This document shows, in pieces, positions 1 to 11,073 of a stretch of DNA of 64,000 bases. Numbering within the stretch: position 1 is the stretch's first letter; each line of letters starts with the position of its first letter. Source of the DNA: Dipteris shenzhenensis (lineage: Eukaryota; Polypodiophyta; Polypodiopsida; Gleicheniales); NCBI GenBank assembly GCA_047967505.1, contig CM106540.1. The stretch is one strand, 5' to 3'. The notes beneath the pieces are model-generated. The model made no database searches and was not told where the DNA came from. It saw only the letters and a program-made list of their open reading frames with translations. A program made the translations under genes and the position numbers.

Positions 1-1262
1 GTTTTGTAGGTCTGATAACTTTTGACAGATAATACAGATCAGTAAACTTCTAAAGGCAAAGTTGTAGCCCTTAAAACATTCTACACTCTCTATTTTACAG
101 AGATTCTTTGAGAGATATTCTCTCCTAAAAGTGACTGTTTGCACAATTTGAGTAGAAAAAAACAACATAAAATTCCTCACAAAATAGTAGCATAAAATTC
201 CTCACAATTCACTTTGCAATCTCCCTCTGCCTTAGCCAATCTCATGGCCATAATGCATCAGTAACCAATCCACAAAAAAATGAGCAACCAATGCTCTCTT
301 GCACCCGAGCAAGTATGCATAGTGCACAAGCACAAATCCTACAAAATGTCTTGCAAATCAGAGAATGCTCAACTCCCAATGCGTAAACACATCACTAGCA
401 ACCTCTTGGGAATGAAACCACGAAGTGACAACATCCAGCACTCGTAGTAGCAAAGTTCCCTAAGAAAACATGTCGTTTTTGCTTCTCGTGGCTGAAAACG
501 AGGATTACCAAAATTCGAGCGACTGCGTTCGAGCGAGGTGATAATTCGAGTGAGGACTTTCATAAAATTAACATTCTAGTGTGATGATTTATGTTCAAAA
601 AGTAGCATGCATTGCTTACCTTTACAGTTGTTGTACTACCCATGATATTGTGAGGAATCAATTGCCTTACATACAAACAACAATTTTTGAAAAATGTTTT
701 GCAATGTTTTTGCAAGGTCCAAGAAGGAGGGGTCGAAGAAAGGGGATAGAGTATGTGTTTTTCTTGTGAAATTTCCATTTTCAAGGCAAAAGATAATGGG
801 AGGAGGAGCCTCCCAAGAGGCTGCAATATCGTGGCCTCTTGGGAGGCTCCTTCTGCCAATTTTATTTGGGCCATAACTTGGTCAATCAAACTCCAAATAT
901 TGTCGTGTTTGTAGTCAAAATGATCGAAATGATATGAATGAATCCATTTATCATGTTAGAGTGTCTAAATTCTATAACTTTAAAAAGTTTGTACTTATCT
1001 TTGTTTCATCAGAGCTAAACCTTATCAAACTCTTATATTTTCTTAAAATTTTCTCATATAGAGTTCGGGTCCTTGGTTCTCTCCCTCCCTCCCACAAGTA
1101 TATACATGGTCATGGACATATGAAGGTGATCCATATTTTGTTAGCATCATGGTCATAAGGTGATCAATAATTTATTAGCTCCATAGTTTAAACATTTTAT
1201 TCATGTTATCATTTTGTGTACAAAATGGATTATATCATATGGGTAGCATAAAAATCGATGAA
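1..1262. other. no gene recognised
   Basis: AT-rich sequence with short open frames on both strands but no recognisable protein domain. The only structure I see is a perfect hairpin at 805-850. Probably old transposon-derived intergenic DNA. Confidence 0.5.
805..850. repeat. perfect 17-bp inverted repeat (hairpin)
   Basis: Arms 805-821 and 834-850 are exact reverse complements of 17 bp (core CCTCCCAAGAGGC), separated by a 12-nt loop. The stem is GC-rich in an AT-rich setting. There is no T tract after it and no nearby gene, so no terminator role is implied. It may be the core of a small foldback element. Confidence 0.75.
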
Positions 1263-1578
1263 CTACAAATCATGGATGATTTTTTCAAGTTAGTTTCATT
1301 ATGAATCTAAAATTTTATATTGGCATGGAAAGTATGTATGCCCTAATAAAAATAAATGTTGGAAACATTCGCCAGGATTTGAAACTTTTATGTAAAAAAA
1401 AGTAAAGTTTCACCAACAAGATTTACATTTTTTTCTTCAAAGTTTAAAAGAAAATATATTAAAAGGTACTAAATTCGACTGATATTGTGAAACAAAAAAA
1501 AAGGAGCTTGAAAAGTTTCGCCAAGATTTTATATTAATATATGAGCATAGCTTCGATAAAAACATCCCTGCTACAAAT
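1263..1578 (+). mobile_element. hAT-type MITE, copy A (300 bp) with 8-bp target duplication
   Basis: The element spans 1271-1570. It starts CATGGATGATTTTTTC and ends with the imperfect inverse, ATAAAAACATCCCTG. It is flanked by an exact 8-bp direct repeat, CTACAAAT (1263-1270 and 1571-1578). An 8-bp target duplication and termini of the CAGGG/CATGG type are established hAT hallmarks. There is no coding capacity, so it is non-autonomous. A second copy lies in opposite orientation at 28662-28957 and shares the interior, including the recurring words CTTGGCGAAA and TTATATTAATAT. The intact target duplication suggests a fairly recent insertion. Confidence 0.88.
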
Positions 1579-2479
1579 AGTTTTTTCTGAAGGATTTTTA
1601 TAGGAGGAGCTTCTATATCATGGATGGGACTATTTTTGTTTGTATGTAAGTCCACAAAATAAAGAAACCCGTTCAACTCACGTGCTACCTTACATAATTT
1701 TGAGTGACTACCTCGAGGTGTAGACATTGCAACATTTCCCCTTTTGTATCTATTGAATGATTTCTAACTTGCATGGATTTATTATTTATCGAATAATAGG
1801 TTTTCTCTTTGTATGTTGCCAATAAGTTTTCATTTGGTATTCATTGAATCATTGCTGACTTGTATGGACTTATCAGTTATCTCCAATAGTAGGTTTTATC
1901 TTTGTATGTTGCCAAGAATCATACGAAAAATAAGTAAGAACGATCTCTAATATGGCAATGTAGATTCAACCATTTCTAGTAAAAAACTATTGCTACTATA
2001 GGTTCAGAAAAAGTTTATCACAAGCATCGCTCGAACTTTGGGCTTGCTCGAATGCAGTCGCTCGATGTTTTGACTTACTCGCTGAAAACCAGTGTAGCAT
2101 AGGTTGAAACCGATGTATAGCATGTCGTTTTTGCTTCCAGAGAATGAATATATGACTTCCCCCTCTTAAAACAAGCAACAAGCTGTTTGAAAAGATAGGG
2201 TAGCATGTCGTATACACCCCAAATAGTAAAAAAGACCTGGAATATGTCAAAATACAGCTCCCACGGGTAGTAGGAGACTCCACACAACAACTACGAGCAA
2301 AGATAACCCTTCTTGGGCTGGAAACAAGCTTGGGGAAGTAGGCAACGGGTTGAAATCACTGTTGCAGCAAGAAAAACGAGATTCCTTCCTTTGTTTCGAA
2401 GACACAAGTGAGTAGAAGCTCTCCCACAAGCTTTCACAGCAATAGGAAAGCAGAGGGTGGCAAGAAGGCAAGGAACGAT
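1579..2479. other. no gene recognised
   Basis: Short frames only. The right end may be the leader of a minus-strand LTR element, because a tRNA-Met type primer-binding site follows at 2480-2492, but I see no gag protein in it. Confidence 0.4.
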
Positions 2480-2492
2480 AGCTCTGATACCA
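2480..2492 (-). other. primer-binding site for initiator tRNA-Met (LTR element, minus strand)
   Basis: The minus strand reads TGGTATCAGAGCT, the classical plant Ty1/copia and Ty3 primer-binding site complementary to the 3' end of initiator tRNA-Met. In that orientation the 5' LTR should lie at higher coordinates, from 2493. The sequence there (GTTGAGGGTGCTC, then an AT-rich TATATATA stretch near 2590) is LTR-like, but I found no partner LTR. Likely a broken end of an old element. Confidence 0.55.
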
Positions 2493-2845
2493 GTTGAGGG
2501 TGCTCTCAACGGAAGAGGATGAGAGAGAGGGAGAGCCATACAACATTTTTTGGTGGGTGCAGAACACCCTAATCTTTTATGTCATCCATATATATATGTG
2601 TTTGAGTATTGTACATAATCGGGGTTAAGGGACAGTGGTCTTTAATCCCCATAGCCATACCAATGGCAATGGTTAGTGCAGCAACCCCACATGGATCGAC
2701 TACATTGATGATATTGTTGAAGGATCCCAAGATGAATCTTTCAAGCAAGAGAAGGATATTAGGACGACGAGACCAAACATGTCGACTATAATCCTTTGAA
2801 GGTAAGTGTTATTTAGGTAAAAGTGCATCTCTTTTCCATACCTCT

Positions 2846-3097
2846 TTGTTATGCATGACTACACTATTGCACAAAACAAAACATAATGCCTTGTTTGATG
2901 ATGGAAGCACCCATGACATCATTTTGCATCATTTAGTTGAAAATCTAGGGTTTGCATCAATCAAAGTGAAATATAAAGTCAAATCAGCTTTTCAAGAATC
3001 ATATTATAGGTTTTTGCAAATGGTTAATGATCTTGAGGTGACTTTAGGGCCATTATTCAAGAGGCACAATTTTCGAGTTGCTGCTTTGCACAAGTAA
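2846..3097 (+). pseudogene. Ty3 aspartic protease fragment
   Basis: An 83-codon frame with the retropepsin-like motif ALFDDGSTHDII (normally a small or hydrophobic residue, then D-S/T-G). The active-site Asp-Gly pair with adjacent Ser/Thr is retained, followed by a hydrophobic strand and a VTLGPLF segment of protease type. It precedes the RT fragments by about 450 bp, as in Ty3 pol. Inactive because the polyprotein is broken on both sides. Confidence 0.65.
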
Positions 3098-3499
3098 GAT
3101 CTCATTCTAAGGATGCCCTTGTGTGTCAATCATAATGCCAAACTTGATTATCTTGAGCACACCATTACTGTGACTCAAGATACTGAGATCATGAATTTAG
3201 AATGTGACAAGCATCTTTTTTGTTGGCCTTACTATCACATACCCAAGCTAAAAGAGCTTTGTGCAAACATGAGAAGACAAATCTTGTTATGTTCAACAAG
3301 ATAGAGGCTACTCTCAAGACTGAGAAACATAAGCAACAGACTTTTTAATCCCTCTCTAGCTACCTATGCAGACTACTTTATGGAAGACTTACCCCCTAGT
3401 CTTCCTTAAGCTAAACCCGAGGACCACAAGATTGATCGTATCCCAAATAACACACCGCCATCTAAAGAACCATATAGATACAACCCTATTGGCAATAAG

Positions 3500-4560
3500 A
3501 TATTCAATCCCAAATGGAAGATCTTTTGACCCAAGGCTTGATTCAACCTAGTAGTTCACCATTTGGGGCACCCATTCTTCTTGTTGAGAAGAAAAATGGG
3601 ACTTTTTGAATCTGCATTGATTGTTGTGCCCTAAATAAAATCATGGTGAAAAATCGATACCCCATTTTAAGAGTTGATGACCTTGACAAGTTGAAAGGGG
3701 CCATAATTTTTAGCAAGATCGATCTTAACACAAGGTATCATCAAGTGAGAGTGATAGATCCTGATATTTTCAAGACCACTTTTAGGACCCAAATGAGCCA
3801 CTACAAATTTCTAGTTATGCCTTTTGGACCCCGACCAATGCACCTTCCATGTTTAGTTGGATGATGAAATGTATCTTCCTATCCTAGCAATACATCGTGG
3901 TAGTTTTCTTGGATGACAACATGGTTTATAGCATGAGTCGAGAGGAACATCAAAAACAATAGGACCCTCTCTTATGCAAGAACCAATTGTATGCCAACCC
4001 AGAGAAAAATTTATTTTTCTATTCTAAAATTGAATATGCCATCCACAATGTTTCAACTGGAGGCATTCGAGTAGATCCTAAGAAGGTCCAAACGATTGTG
4101 AATTGGCCATAGTCTAAAGACATCCACAAGTTGATGTTTTCTAGGTTTGTGTAGTTTCTATTGTAGGTTCGTTAAGAACTTCTCCCATAAGGTACCTCCA
4201 TTGATCAAACTCCTATGGAAGATTCGTGCTTTATCTTGGGTCAAGTAGCACACTTTATCTTTCTAGTGACTTAAAGAGGCAATATGAGTTTTGACCATGC
4301 CAGACTTCACAAGACCTTTCTTTGTCATGGACACTGACGCTAGTGGGTAGGGTTTTGGGGCTATGCTTATGCAAGACAACCATCCAATACATTCAAGTCA
4401 CATACATTGAAACCAGTGGAGCCAAACTATTCCATGTATGACAAATAATTAGCCGTTGTGGTTCATGCTCTTAAACTCTGGAAGCACTATCTTATGAACT
4501 CTAAGTTACTCATTAAGACTAATCACCAGAATCTTAGACATCTCCTTACTTAGCCCGGTG
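3500..4560 (+). pseudogene. Ty3 reverse transcriptase and RNase H fragments
   Basis: The sequence VHHLGHPFFLL near 3555 matches the start of a Ty3 [17 protein letters not shown] (3706-3750) is the palm strand with the first catalytic Asp. VVFLDD near 3896-3915 is the YxDD box with Y changed to F. The segment near 4325-4380 (MDTDASG, GAMLMQD) is the start of RNase H with its catalytic Asp. Several in-frame stops and shifts separate these pieces. Identification rests on motif order and spacing. Confidence 0.8.
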
Positions 4561-4784
4561 ATCTTAGATTGGCACATTAAATGGGCTGCCTTTATTGATA
4601 GCTTTAAATCGAGATCCCAATCATTGAGAGTGAACCTTTTATGCCTATGAAGGAGGCCTCTACTGATCAAGATGTGTTGGAAATTTGTTATAAAATTAAG
4701 CAAGCCAATAGTACCCCTATGGTCTCATATTCCATTCATGATGACTACCTATTCTATGATAACCGCTTGTGCATCACTGCACCA

Positions 4785-5760
4785 TTTTGTTGTTTGGTAC
4801 TAGAGGAGGTGCATCAGCCACTCTACATGGGGCATAGAGGTCTCACTACGACATATTAGGATGTAGTTCAAGATTTTTTTGGGCCCAAGCTTAAATTTAA
4901 TGATTCACAATGCCTTATTTTCTAGAAATTCAAGAGCTACAAGGGCGAATATAAAAAAGGATTGCTTATGCCTTTACTTATCCCTAAGGGTGGACCATCG
5001 GAACATATCTTAAGGCCTTTAGTATTGGATTTCCTGTGACTAGCTCAGGATTTAATATGATTTGTACTATAATTGACACATTCAGCAAACACGATTACTT
5101 TATCCCTTGCAAGAAGACCTTGACCATCATTTAAGCTTCTCATCTATTCGTTAAGCACATCTTTGTACACTGTGGCATTTTGTAATCATGTCAAACCAAG
5201 CTAGGAAAATTTTTAGTAACTTTTGGACTGCACTCTTTGAGCATCTTGGTACGAAGATAGAGTTCTCCACCGCTTTTCATGTCAATTCCAATGGTCAATG
5301 CGAGATCACAAAAAATACTATTTATGACATGTTACATGCTTACATGTCTAGGCAAATAGGCAAATGAGATAGATATCTATACATTTTACAATTTGCTTAC
5401 AACAACAATAAGCACTCTACTACAAACAAATCTCTATTTTAAAACTTTAATGGAAAGACCATTCCTACTTCATTGACCCATCTTAGGCATCAAGTAGAGG
5501 CTATTGACCAATTCATTGAGGATTTATCTAGCATTCTGACTACTATTTATAAGAACATTGAGATACTCATGCTGTCTAAAATACATGAGAAAACAAGGGT
5601 AGAAAGTATTTTATTCGCTGAAGGTGACCTAGTTATGCTATGTATTGAGAAGCACTAACTCAAGAATATCGAGGCCCATCTTGTAATTAAGATTTCCCCT
5701 AAATCCTATGGTCCCTTTATGATTTTAGAGCATATTAATGACAATGCCTATCGGCTAAAA
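4785..5760 (+). pseudogene. Ty3 integrase fragment
   Basis: Frames contain HQPLYMGHRGLTTTY (the H of the HHCC zinc-binding region), then a core segment with TIIDTFSKHDYFIPCKKT and FSTAFHVNSNGQCE. These match the D-x-FSK and HP-x-[ST]DGQ[ST]E blocks of Ty3 integrases. The C-terminal part (GDLVMLCIEKH) resembles the GDxV motif after the core. Stops and frameshifts throughout. Confidence 0.8.
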
Positions 5761-5782
5761 TTATCCCAAAACAAACTAATGT

Positions 5783-6560
5783 AACTACTAGGAAACAATG
5801 CAATTTCAACCATGGGGCTGGGTTGGTCAAATCAATTATTTTTGGTTGCAAAATGTATTTTTGTCTATTTTCTAATCAACCACATTGGTTCAAGACAATC
5901 ACATAACTCCTATTTGACTTGAACCAGCCCAATGATATATTTCATGATGTTCCAAACGATAGGGCTAGTGTAAGACAATCACATAAGTCCAAGCTAGGCC
6001 AGTTTGGAAATTGACTGGTATATAACTTGAAGCAGCCCAAAATTTTAACTTAAATAATTTAACTACCAGGAAACATATCAATTTCAATGAACTACTGGGA
6101 TGGGCATCAAATATTTCTTTTTGTGTAATATATTTTTGTTTCAACGGACAATCACATAAATCCTATTTGACCTAATCTAGATCAGTGATATTTGCATGAT
6201 GTTCCAACCACCAGGCTGGTTTGGGACAACCACATCAAATCCAAGCCAACTTGGTTTAGAAATTAACTGGTATATGACCCGAAGCAGCCTATAAATTAAA
6301 CTTAACTAATATTAAACTACTAGGAAACACATCAATTTCAACCACCATGCTGGTCATCAATCAGACAATAACAATATACTATTGTTTCTTTCTATTGCAA
6401 AGTATATTGTTGTTCCAACCACCGGGCTAGTTTAGGACAATCACATTAAGTCCAAGCCAGCCCAATTTAGAAATTGAACAATTAAACTATTCCAAATCTC
6501 AATCAACGACAACCACCGGGCTGGTCAAAGATATTGCTATTCAACCACGTTGGTTTACAA
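5783..6560. repeat. degenerate tandem repeat, about 255-277 bp period, 3-4 units
   Basis: Units begin AACTACTAGGAAACA, AACTACCAGGAAACA and AACTACTAGGAAACA at about 5783, 6060 and 6315, with a partial unit near 6485. Each contains the words CAATTTCAACCA, GGGCTGGT, GACAATCACAT and CCAAGCCAGCCC. Units differ by many substitutions and small indels. The array directly follows the Ty3 integrase remnant, so it could be LTR or 3' untranslated material that was amplified. Confidence 0.75.
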
Positions 6561-7779
6561 TAGCCACATACCTGGTGTTTGACCTAAACCAGAATGGTGA
6601 TACATTGCATGATGTTCCAACCACTAGGATGGTTGAATCAATTGTACATACACTTAGCTGGGTGTGTAGTAAAGTAGACAATTTATTACATGGTAGTGTA
6701 CTAGAGGACGAGTTCTTGAAGGATATTGTAAAACTTGAGGTAGAGCTGGATGCAGCAAAAGTAATATTTGAATCAACAAAAGGCAGGGAATCAACATTGG
6801 AGAGCACTACAAAGCAAGCTCAAGTTTTTTGAGCAACGTGCAGCCATTATGCATTGAAGAAATTTCTCCATTGTTTCAAAGGATACCAACATTATTAGAG
6901 CTAATGTTGGCCTCTTTGCAGCTCGCTAATCTAAGGTGTGCACCCCTTTCACTTTTTGTAGTCGATTTCTCATGTTAGAAAGCATCGTCTCTTGAGTGTG
7001 CATCTCCCTACAAATTTTATGGTGTAGGCTAAAGATTGATTTGGTATTCAACTGAATGGTCTTATGTTGTTGCCTCGAATGCTCCCAGCAAATGTGAGAC
7101 CATAGATCACGTTCTTCGCTTCGATGGCAATGATCAAGTGCATGCACCTACAGCCACTTCCTGCTGCTACTCTGCAAGGAGTCTTCTTTCTTCTCGTTAT
7201 TGTTTCTCTTTGCAAATGTTGCAAAAGTTTCTTCTGTTGCCATTTCAATAGCATGTCATTTATTTCCTCACCCTGCAATCTATTCTTTGTGCCTTGACCA
7301 AGCTTATTAGCTTTGCTATCTTGCAACATCTATCTCATTCTCCTGCAAGCCATGATGAGCTGCATATTGCCATTGCTGCCATGGAGACAATCAATGAATC
7401 CCCACCAAAATAGAGACCAGATAGCTTGTGAGGCAAGCAATAATAGAAGAAGGCTTACTCAAGTAAAGAAGATAATGCCAAACCAAAAGAACGAGGTCAC
7501 ATTGAGTTGACTCTGCATGAGGCAGGTTGCAAGGTGGAAGGAGGAGAATGTACTTTGCAGGGCAGTAGGAGAAGGTTGCACTTCGAAGACTTGTAGGACT
7601 GGAGGTGAAATAATTTGAAAGTGCATGGGGATAGCGAAATTTTCAACTTCATGATTTCCCCCCCTCGGCAATACATGTCAACAAAATTGGATATACAGGT
7701 TGCCCTCAAGCAAATGCAATGTGGCCCAAATTGCTTTAAAATACAAATAGGACAAAGGGCATGCTATCCAGCAAGGTCG
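6561..7779. other. no gene recognised
   Basis: Contains short frames, for example at 6575-6832 (+), where codon usage is plausible but no domain is recognisable. No repeat structure that I can define. Confidence 0.4.
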
Positions 7780-8430
7780 TAGTATAGGATAAGTGGTCTA
7801 AAGTTTCATTTAGAAAAACTATTTTAGGATTGCATCCAGCACGGTGGTAGTACGTGATAAGTGGTCACTAGCACAGTGGTTGGTTGCACACGATATATGG
7901 TGCACATTTTGCCTTGAGGGGGGGTCCTTTAGGAGCAAGGACCATGTATGTCCAGTGGCATGCCAATGTGTCCCTTGCCCCTAAAGGGGATCCCTCAAGG
8001 GCCATATTGACAATTGCATTTCTACAAGCTATTTTAGGATCACAACTAGTGTGGTGGTTGGTTGCACATGATAAGTCATCTTGGATTAATTACCACTAGC
8101 ATGATGGTTTTCTTTGATTATTACAAGATGAATGGCATACAATTCATTCGTTTAAGATTTGTGGTCAGCAGCCTGTTGGTTGCAAAAGATAAGTGGCATA
8201 CATTTTCCCTCATTTGGAATTACTAAAATGCCCTCTTTTGGGATTACTAAGACAAGCACAGGGTTGTTTGAAATTTGTTGTTTGGGATTTACTAAAACAA
8301 GTGTGGTGGTTATTTGGGATTTACTAAAAACAAGCGCAGTGGATGTACAAGTGGACAATAAATACATTTTTCATTTTTCTAATATAAGTGGGATACATTT
8401 TCCTTGGTTTACAATTAGCTACACGCATGC
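7780..8430. repeat. locally repetitive block around a foldback element
   Basis: The words AGCACGGTGGTAGT, CAGTGGTTGGTTGCACA, GTGTGGTGGTTGGTTGCACATGATAAGT and TGGGATTTACTAAAACAAG recur at irregular intervals of about 60-180 bp. A foldback element (7903-8032) sits within the block. A block with the same type of GCGGTGG-containing words surrounds the second foldback copy at 36.2-36.9 kb. Confidence 0.55.
7903..8032. mobile_element. foldback element (MITE-like), copy 1
   Basis: Imperfect inverted repeat. The left arm is about 7905-7950 (TTGCCTTGAGGG, TCCTTTAGGAGCAAGGACCAT). The right arm is about 7975-8032 (TGTCCCTTGCCCCTAAAGG, TCCCTCAAGGGCCATATTG). The loop contains ATGTCCAGTGGCATGCC. The same arms and the same loop word occur at 36168-36334, so this is a dispersed family. 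No coding capacity. Confidence 0.75.
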
Positions 8431-9228
8431 AATGAGAATACATTTTCTTGTACGGTCTTAGTCGTCTGCTACTCCAAGACACCCCATGATGTGCTCATGC
8501 ATGTCCCAATCCATTTTAAAGACACTCTTGCCCTTCTTTTGTCCAGGCACAGTTTGCAACTGGAAATTAACATCTCTTACTAGATGAGAGTACAAAAAGA
8601 CTTGCAGACTCTTATGCAACATAATGTAATTGTGGCATCTCTTGGATGTTTTTTGTACTAGATAGCTCCAACTACTACATCCCACTTCTTATAGGTTGTT
8701 TCCCCCACTGATCCTTAAATGCTTCCTTAGCCTCGTGCTTGGGTTTGGTACACTGCAACATGAGTATGGGTTATTTTCCTCGTTCTCCCTAGAGTCGGTG
8801 ACAACTGCAAAGATATCCCCCTGTTCCAAACAGTTAGTGAGCTCAACAAAGCACGCCTCAAACTAAGGTGAGTCATTGTTTGTCACTCATCTTCACGTAG
8901 AGGGAAAAATTGAACTGGCTCCCATCTCTTCATAGTTGCAATGTCCTCACAATTTTCATGATTGCCTGTGATGCACGGATTGCAGAAATAAGGAAGTTTT
9001 TCTTTTTTTGAGTAGGTGGTGGTAGTCTAAAAAGGCCCCATATGCTATGCAAACTATGAGTTTCTTCAATGGCCTCAAATCGTGTAGTAGGAAAAAATGG
9101 AGCTCATTTTGGGACCTTTTAGGTTGACTAAAAAACAGAGATCTTCCAATGAGAGAGAAGCCAACATTATGTTGGAAATGCTTTTTTTTTTTTTAAAGTA
9201 TAGAATTTGTCTCTTTAGAGATCAACTC
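8431..9228. other. no gene recognised
   Basis: Short frames only and a T-rich stretch near 9181. Nothing I can identify. Confidence 0.4.
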
Positions 9229-9229
9229 T

Positions 9230-9294
<65 letters not shown>
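9229..9294. repeat. compound microsatellite (GT)n(GA)n
   Basis: About 12 GT units are followed directly by about 20 GA units, all perfect. A polymorphic compound microsatellite. Confidence 0.97.
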
Positions 9295-9296
<2 letters not shown>

Positions 9297-9479
9297 GGAG
9301 AGTGGGTTGAAACTGCCCATTCAAATTTTGAAAAGAGAGGGAGAGGAAATCCACATTGATTATAACTACCCATTCACAAATTGGCTCCTTGTGAAAAGAT
9401 GCTTGTTAACACTATCCATGGACATGCTATTTTGAGCAAAAGCCAACATGCTATAATTTGCTATTTTGACTGGATTAAC

Positions 9480-10140
9480 TTATATTGGCTTTCATTCTTT
9501 GCTAAGGTTGGTTTTGAAATCAATCTTAGTGGAGAATGAAAAGCCATGGTTGGTTTCAAAACCCACCTTGATTTAGGATGAAATTGGAAAGAAAGTCAAA
9601 AACCAACCTTGGCTTTCATGCTCCATCAAGGCTAGTTTTAAAGCCGACCTTGTCTTTCATCCTCCATTAAGGCTAGTTTTAAAACTGATGTTGGTGGAGC
9701 ATAAAAGACAAGGTTGGTTTAAAACTGACCTTGTCTTTTATCCTCTACCAAATTCCCTTTTAAAACTCACCTTAATGGAGAATGAAAATCCAAGGTTAGT
9801 TTTAATACCAATCTTCGCTACTATGAAATCTAAGGTTAGTTTGAAAACTAACCTTAATGGAGGATGAAAGCCAAAAAATCCAAAATTTAGCCTTAGCTTT
9901 TATTCTCAACCAAGGTTAGTCTTAAAGCCTTGGAATCCAAGGTTGTTTGCTTGTCTTTTCATCCTCCAACTGACCTTGACTTTTAAAACTAACCTTCCAC
10001 AAGGTTGGTTTTATGACCCATCTTGGCTTTCAAAGCTGACCTTTCATCAATGTCGATTTTAAAACTGATGTAGACATTGGATTTTATCCTCTACCAAGAT
10101 TGGTTTTGAAACAAATCTTGGTGGAGGATGAATCTAAGCC
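9480..10140. repeat. palindromic minisatellite of GGTTGGTTTTAAAACTGACC type
   Basis: The block is made of recurring words: AAGGTTGGTTTTAAAACTGACCTT, CTTTCATCCTCCA, TGGAGGATGAAAGCC and their reverse complements, at about 45-55 bp spacing. About a dozen degenerate units lie in both orientations, so the single strand can form many alternative hairpins. It ends about 10 bp before the left end of the transposon at 10151-19840. Confidence 0.85.
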
Positions 10141-10158
10141 TCTTAGTGAGCATGTAGG

Positions 10159-10190
10159 CATTAGGGGAGAATTGGGGTCTCAAAAGGGCC
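10159..10190 (+). repeat. left terminal inverted repeat (32 bp)
   Basis: Exact reverse complement of 19801-19832. Outer end CATTAGGGG, inner end CAAAAGGGCC. The match stops sharply at the inner edge, and the interiors then diverge completely, as expected for true TIRs. Confidence 0.93.
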
Positions 10191-10374
10191 TCATAAGGAA
10201 TGGATTAGTCCTAATGAAAGGGCCAAGGTAGGTCCCAAAAAGTCCTAAACCCCCCTCACCTAGGTGGGTTAAGCCCAAAAGTGACCCCACTTGTTACACC
10301 TCTTACACAACTCTTATTCCTAGGTGGGAACCAAAAATTCAAAATTCAAAATTCAAATTTTAAATTCCCTCCCT

Positions 10375-10545
10375 CCTTCTCTCTCCTCCCTCCCTCCCTC
10401 CCCCTCCTCCCTCCCCCTCCCTCACTCCCCCTCCTCACTCCCTCCTCCCCCTCCCTCCTCCTCCCCCTCCTTCCCTCCCTCCTCTCCCTCCCCTCTCCTC
10501 TCCTCCCCCTCCCCCTCCTCAGTGCTCCCTCCTCCCTTTAGTCAT
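10375..10545. repeat. polypyrimidine tract (CCCTCC-rich)
   Basis: About 170 bp of nearly pure C/T on the plus strand, with repeats of CCTCCCTCC and CCCCCTCC. It lies just upstream of the first coiled-coil exon, so it may be a promoter or 5' untranslated element of the transposon. It can form triplex or i-motif structures. The long open frames across it encode only Pro/Ser/Leu and are not credible genes. Confidence 0.85.
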
Positions 10546-10549
10546 GGCA

Positions 10550-11073
10550 CCATTAACAAGTACCAGGTTCACTTAGAGTTGGAGGATGAATATGCAAGCA
10601 CACGTAGTCTAGGATTGAGGGGAGCTTCCCAAATCCACAGTCTTCATTCGCATGGAAAGAAGCATCTCGACCTTTGGGTAGAAGGATCCTTGTATCCTTT
10701 AGATCTTGCGAACCAAAAGAGCCCTCCTTTCCATACAATGCATGAGCTAGTTCGGTTTGTTGGAAATGGACATTCGGGGTTTCTTGGTTATTGCAATCGG
10801 TTAAACAATGCTCAGTCAATGGCTATGCAAGCAAGCGAGATGCGTAGAGTCCAAGCAGAGATGCTAGCACATTTAGGAAATAGCACCATTGTTGCAATGC
10901 ATAACTCTATGCAGGATCTTCAAAGGAAGAACCAGGATCTTCATGATAAAGCCAAAGCATTAGATTTGGAGCGAAATGCATTGGACTTGGAGCGACATAA
11001 ATTAGAAGAGTCACTCTGTAAGCTAGCTGAGTCCAAAAAAGGCTTGGAAAGATCTATATACAATCAAGTTTGA
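10550..11073 (+). CDS. transposon-borne coiled-coil protein, exon copy 1
   Basis: An open frame from about 10550 to the TGA at 11071-11073. It begins with a region reading HLELEDEY and SLYPLD, continues with HTMHELVRFVGNGHSG and a Met/Gln/Ala-rich helix (QASEMRRVQAEMLAHLG), and ends in a charged coiled coil with heptads of type LDLERNA. No ATG lies near the start, so it is probably an internal exon, and this copy ends in a stop. A second copy of the same exon follows at 11341. I do not recognise the family. The position upstream of the transposase candidate suggests either its N-terminal part or a separate accessory protein. Confidence 0.55.

Larger units (their letters stand above)
2800..5780 (+). 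mobile_element. degraded Ty3-type LTR retrotransposon no. 1 (PR-RT-RH-INT)
   Basis: Fragments of protease, reverse transcriptase, RNase H and integrase occur in the order expected for Ty3/gypsy pol, all on the plus strand. Stops and frameshifts occur every 100-250 bp. The integrase lies after the RNase H, which separates Ty3 from Ty1/copia. No LTR pair is visible and gag is not recognisable, so the limits are approximate. Ancient and inactive. Confidence 0.85.

Noticed and set aside
5783-6560. CRISPR-like array (regularly spaced repeat words)
   Set aside because: Units of 255-277 bp are homologous along their whole length; this is a plant tandem repeat.
10324-10545. Long Pro/Ser/Leu open frames over the polypyrimidine tract
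   Set aside because: Pure composition effect: all three frames are open and encode only Pro, Ser and Leu.
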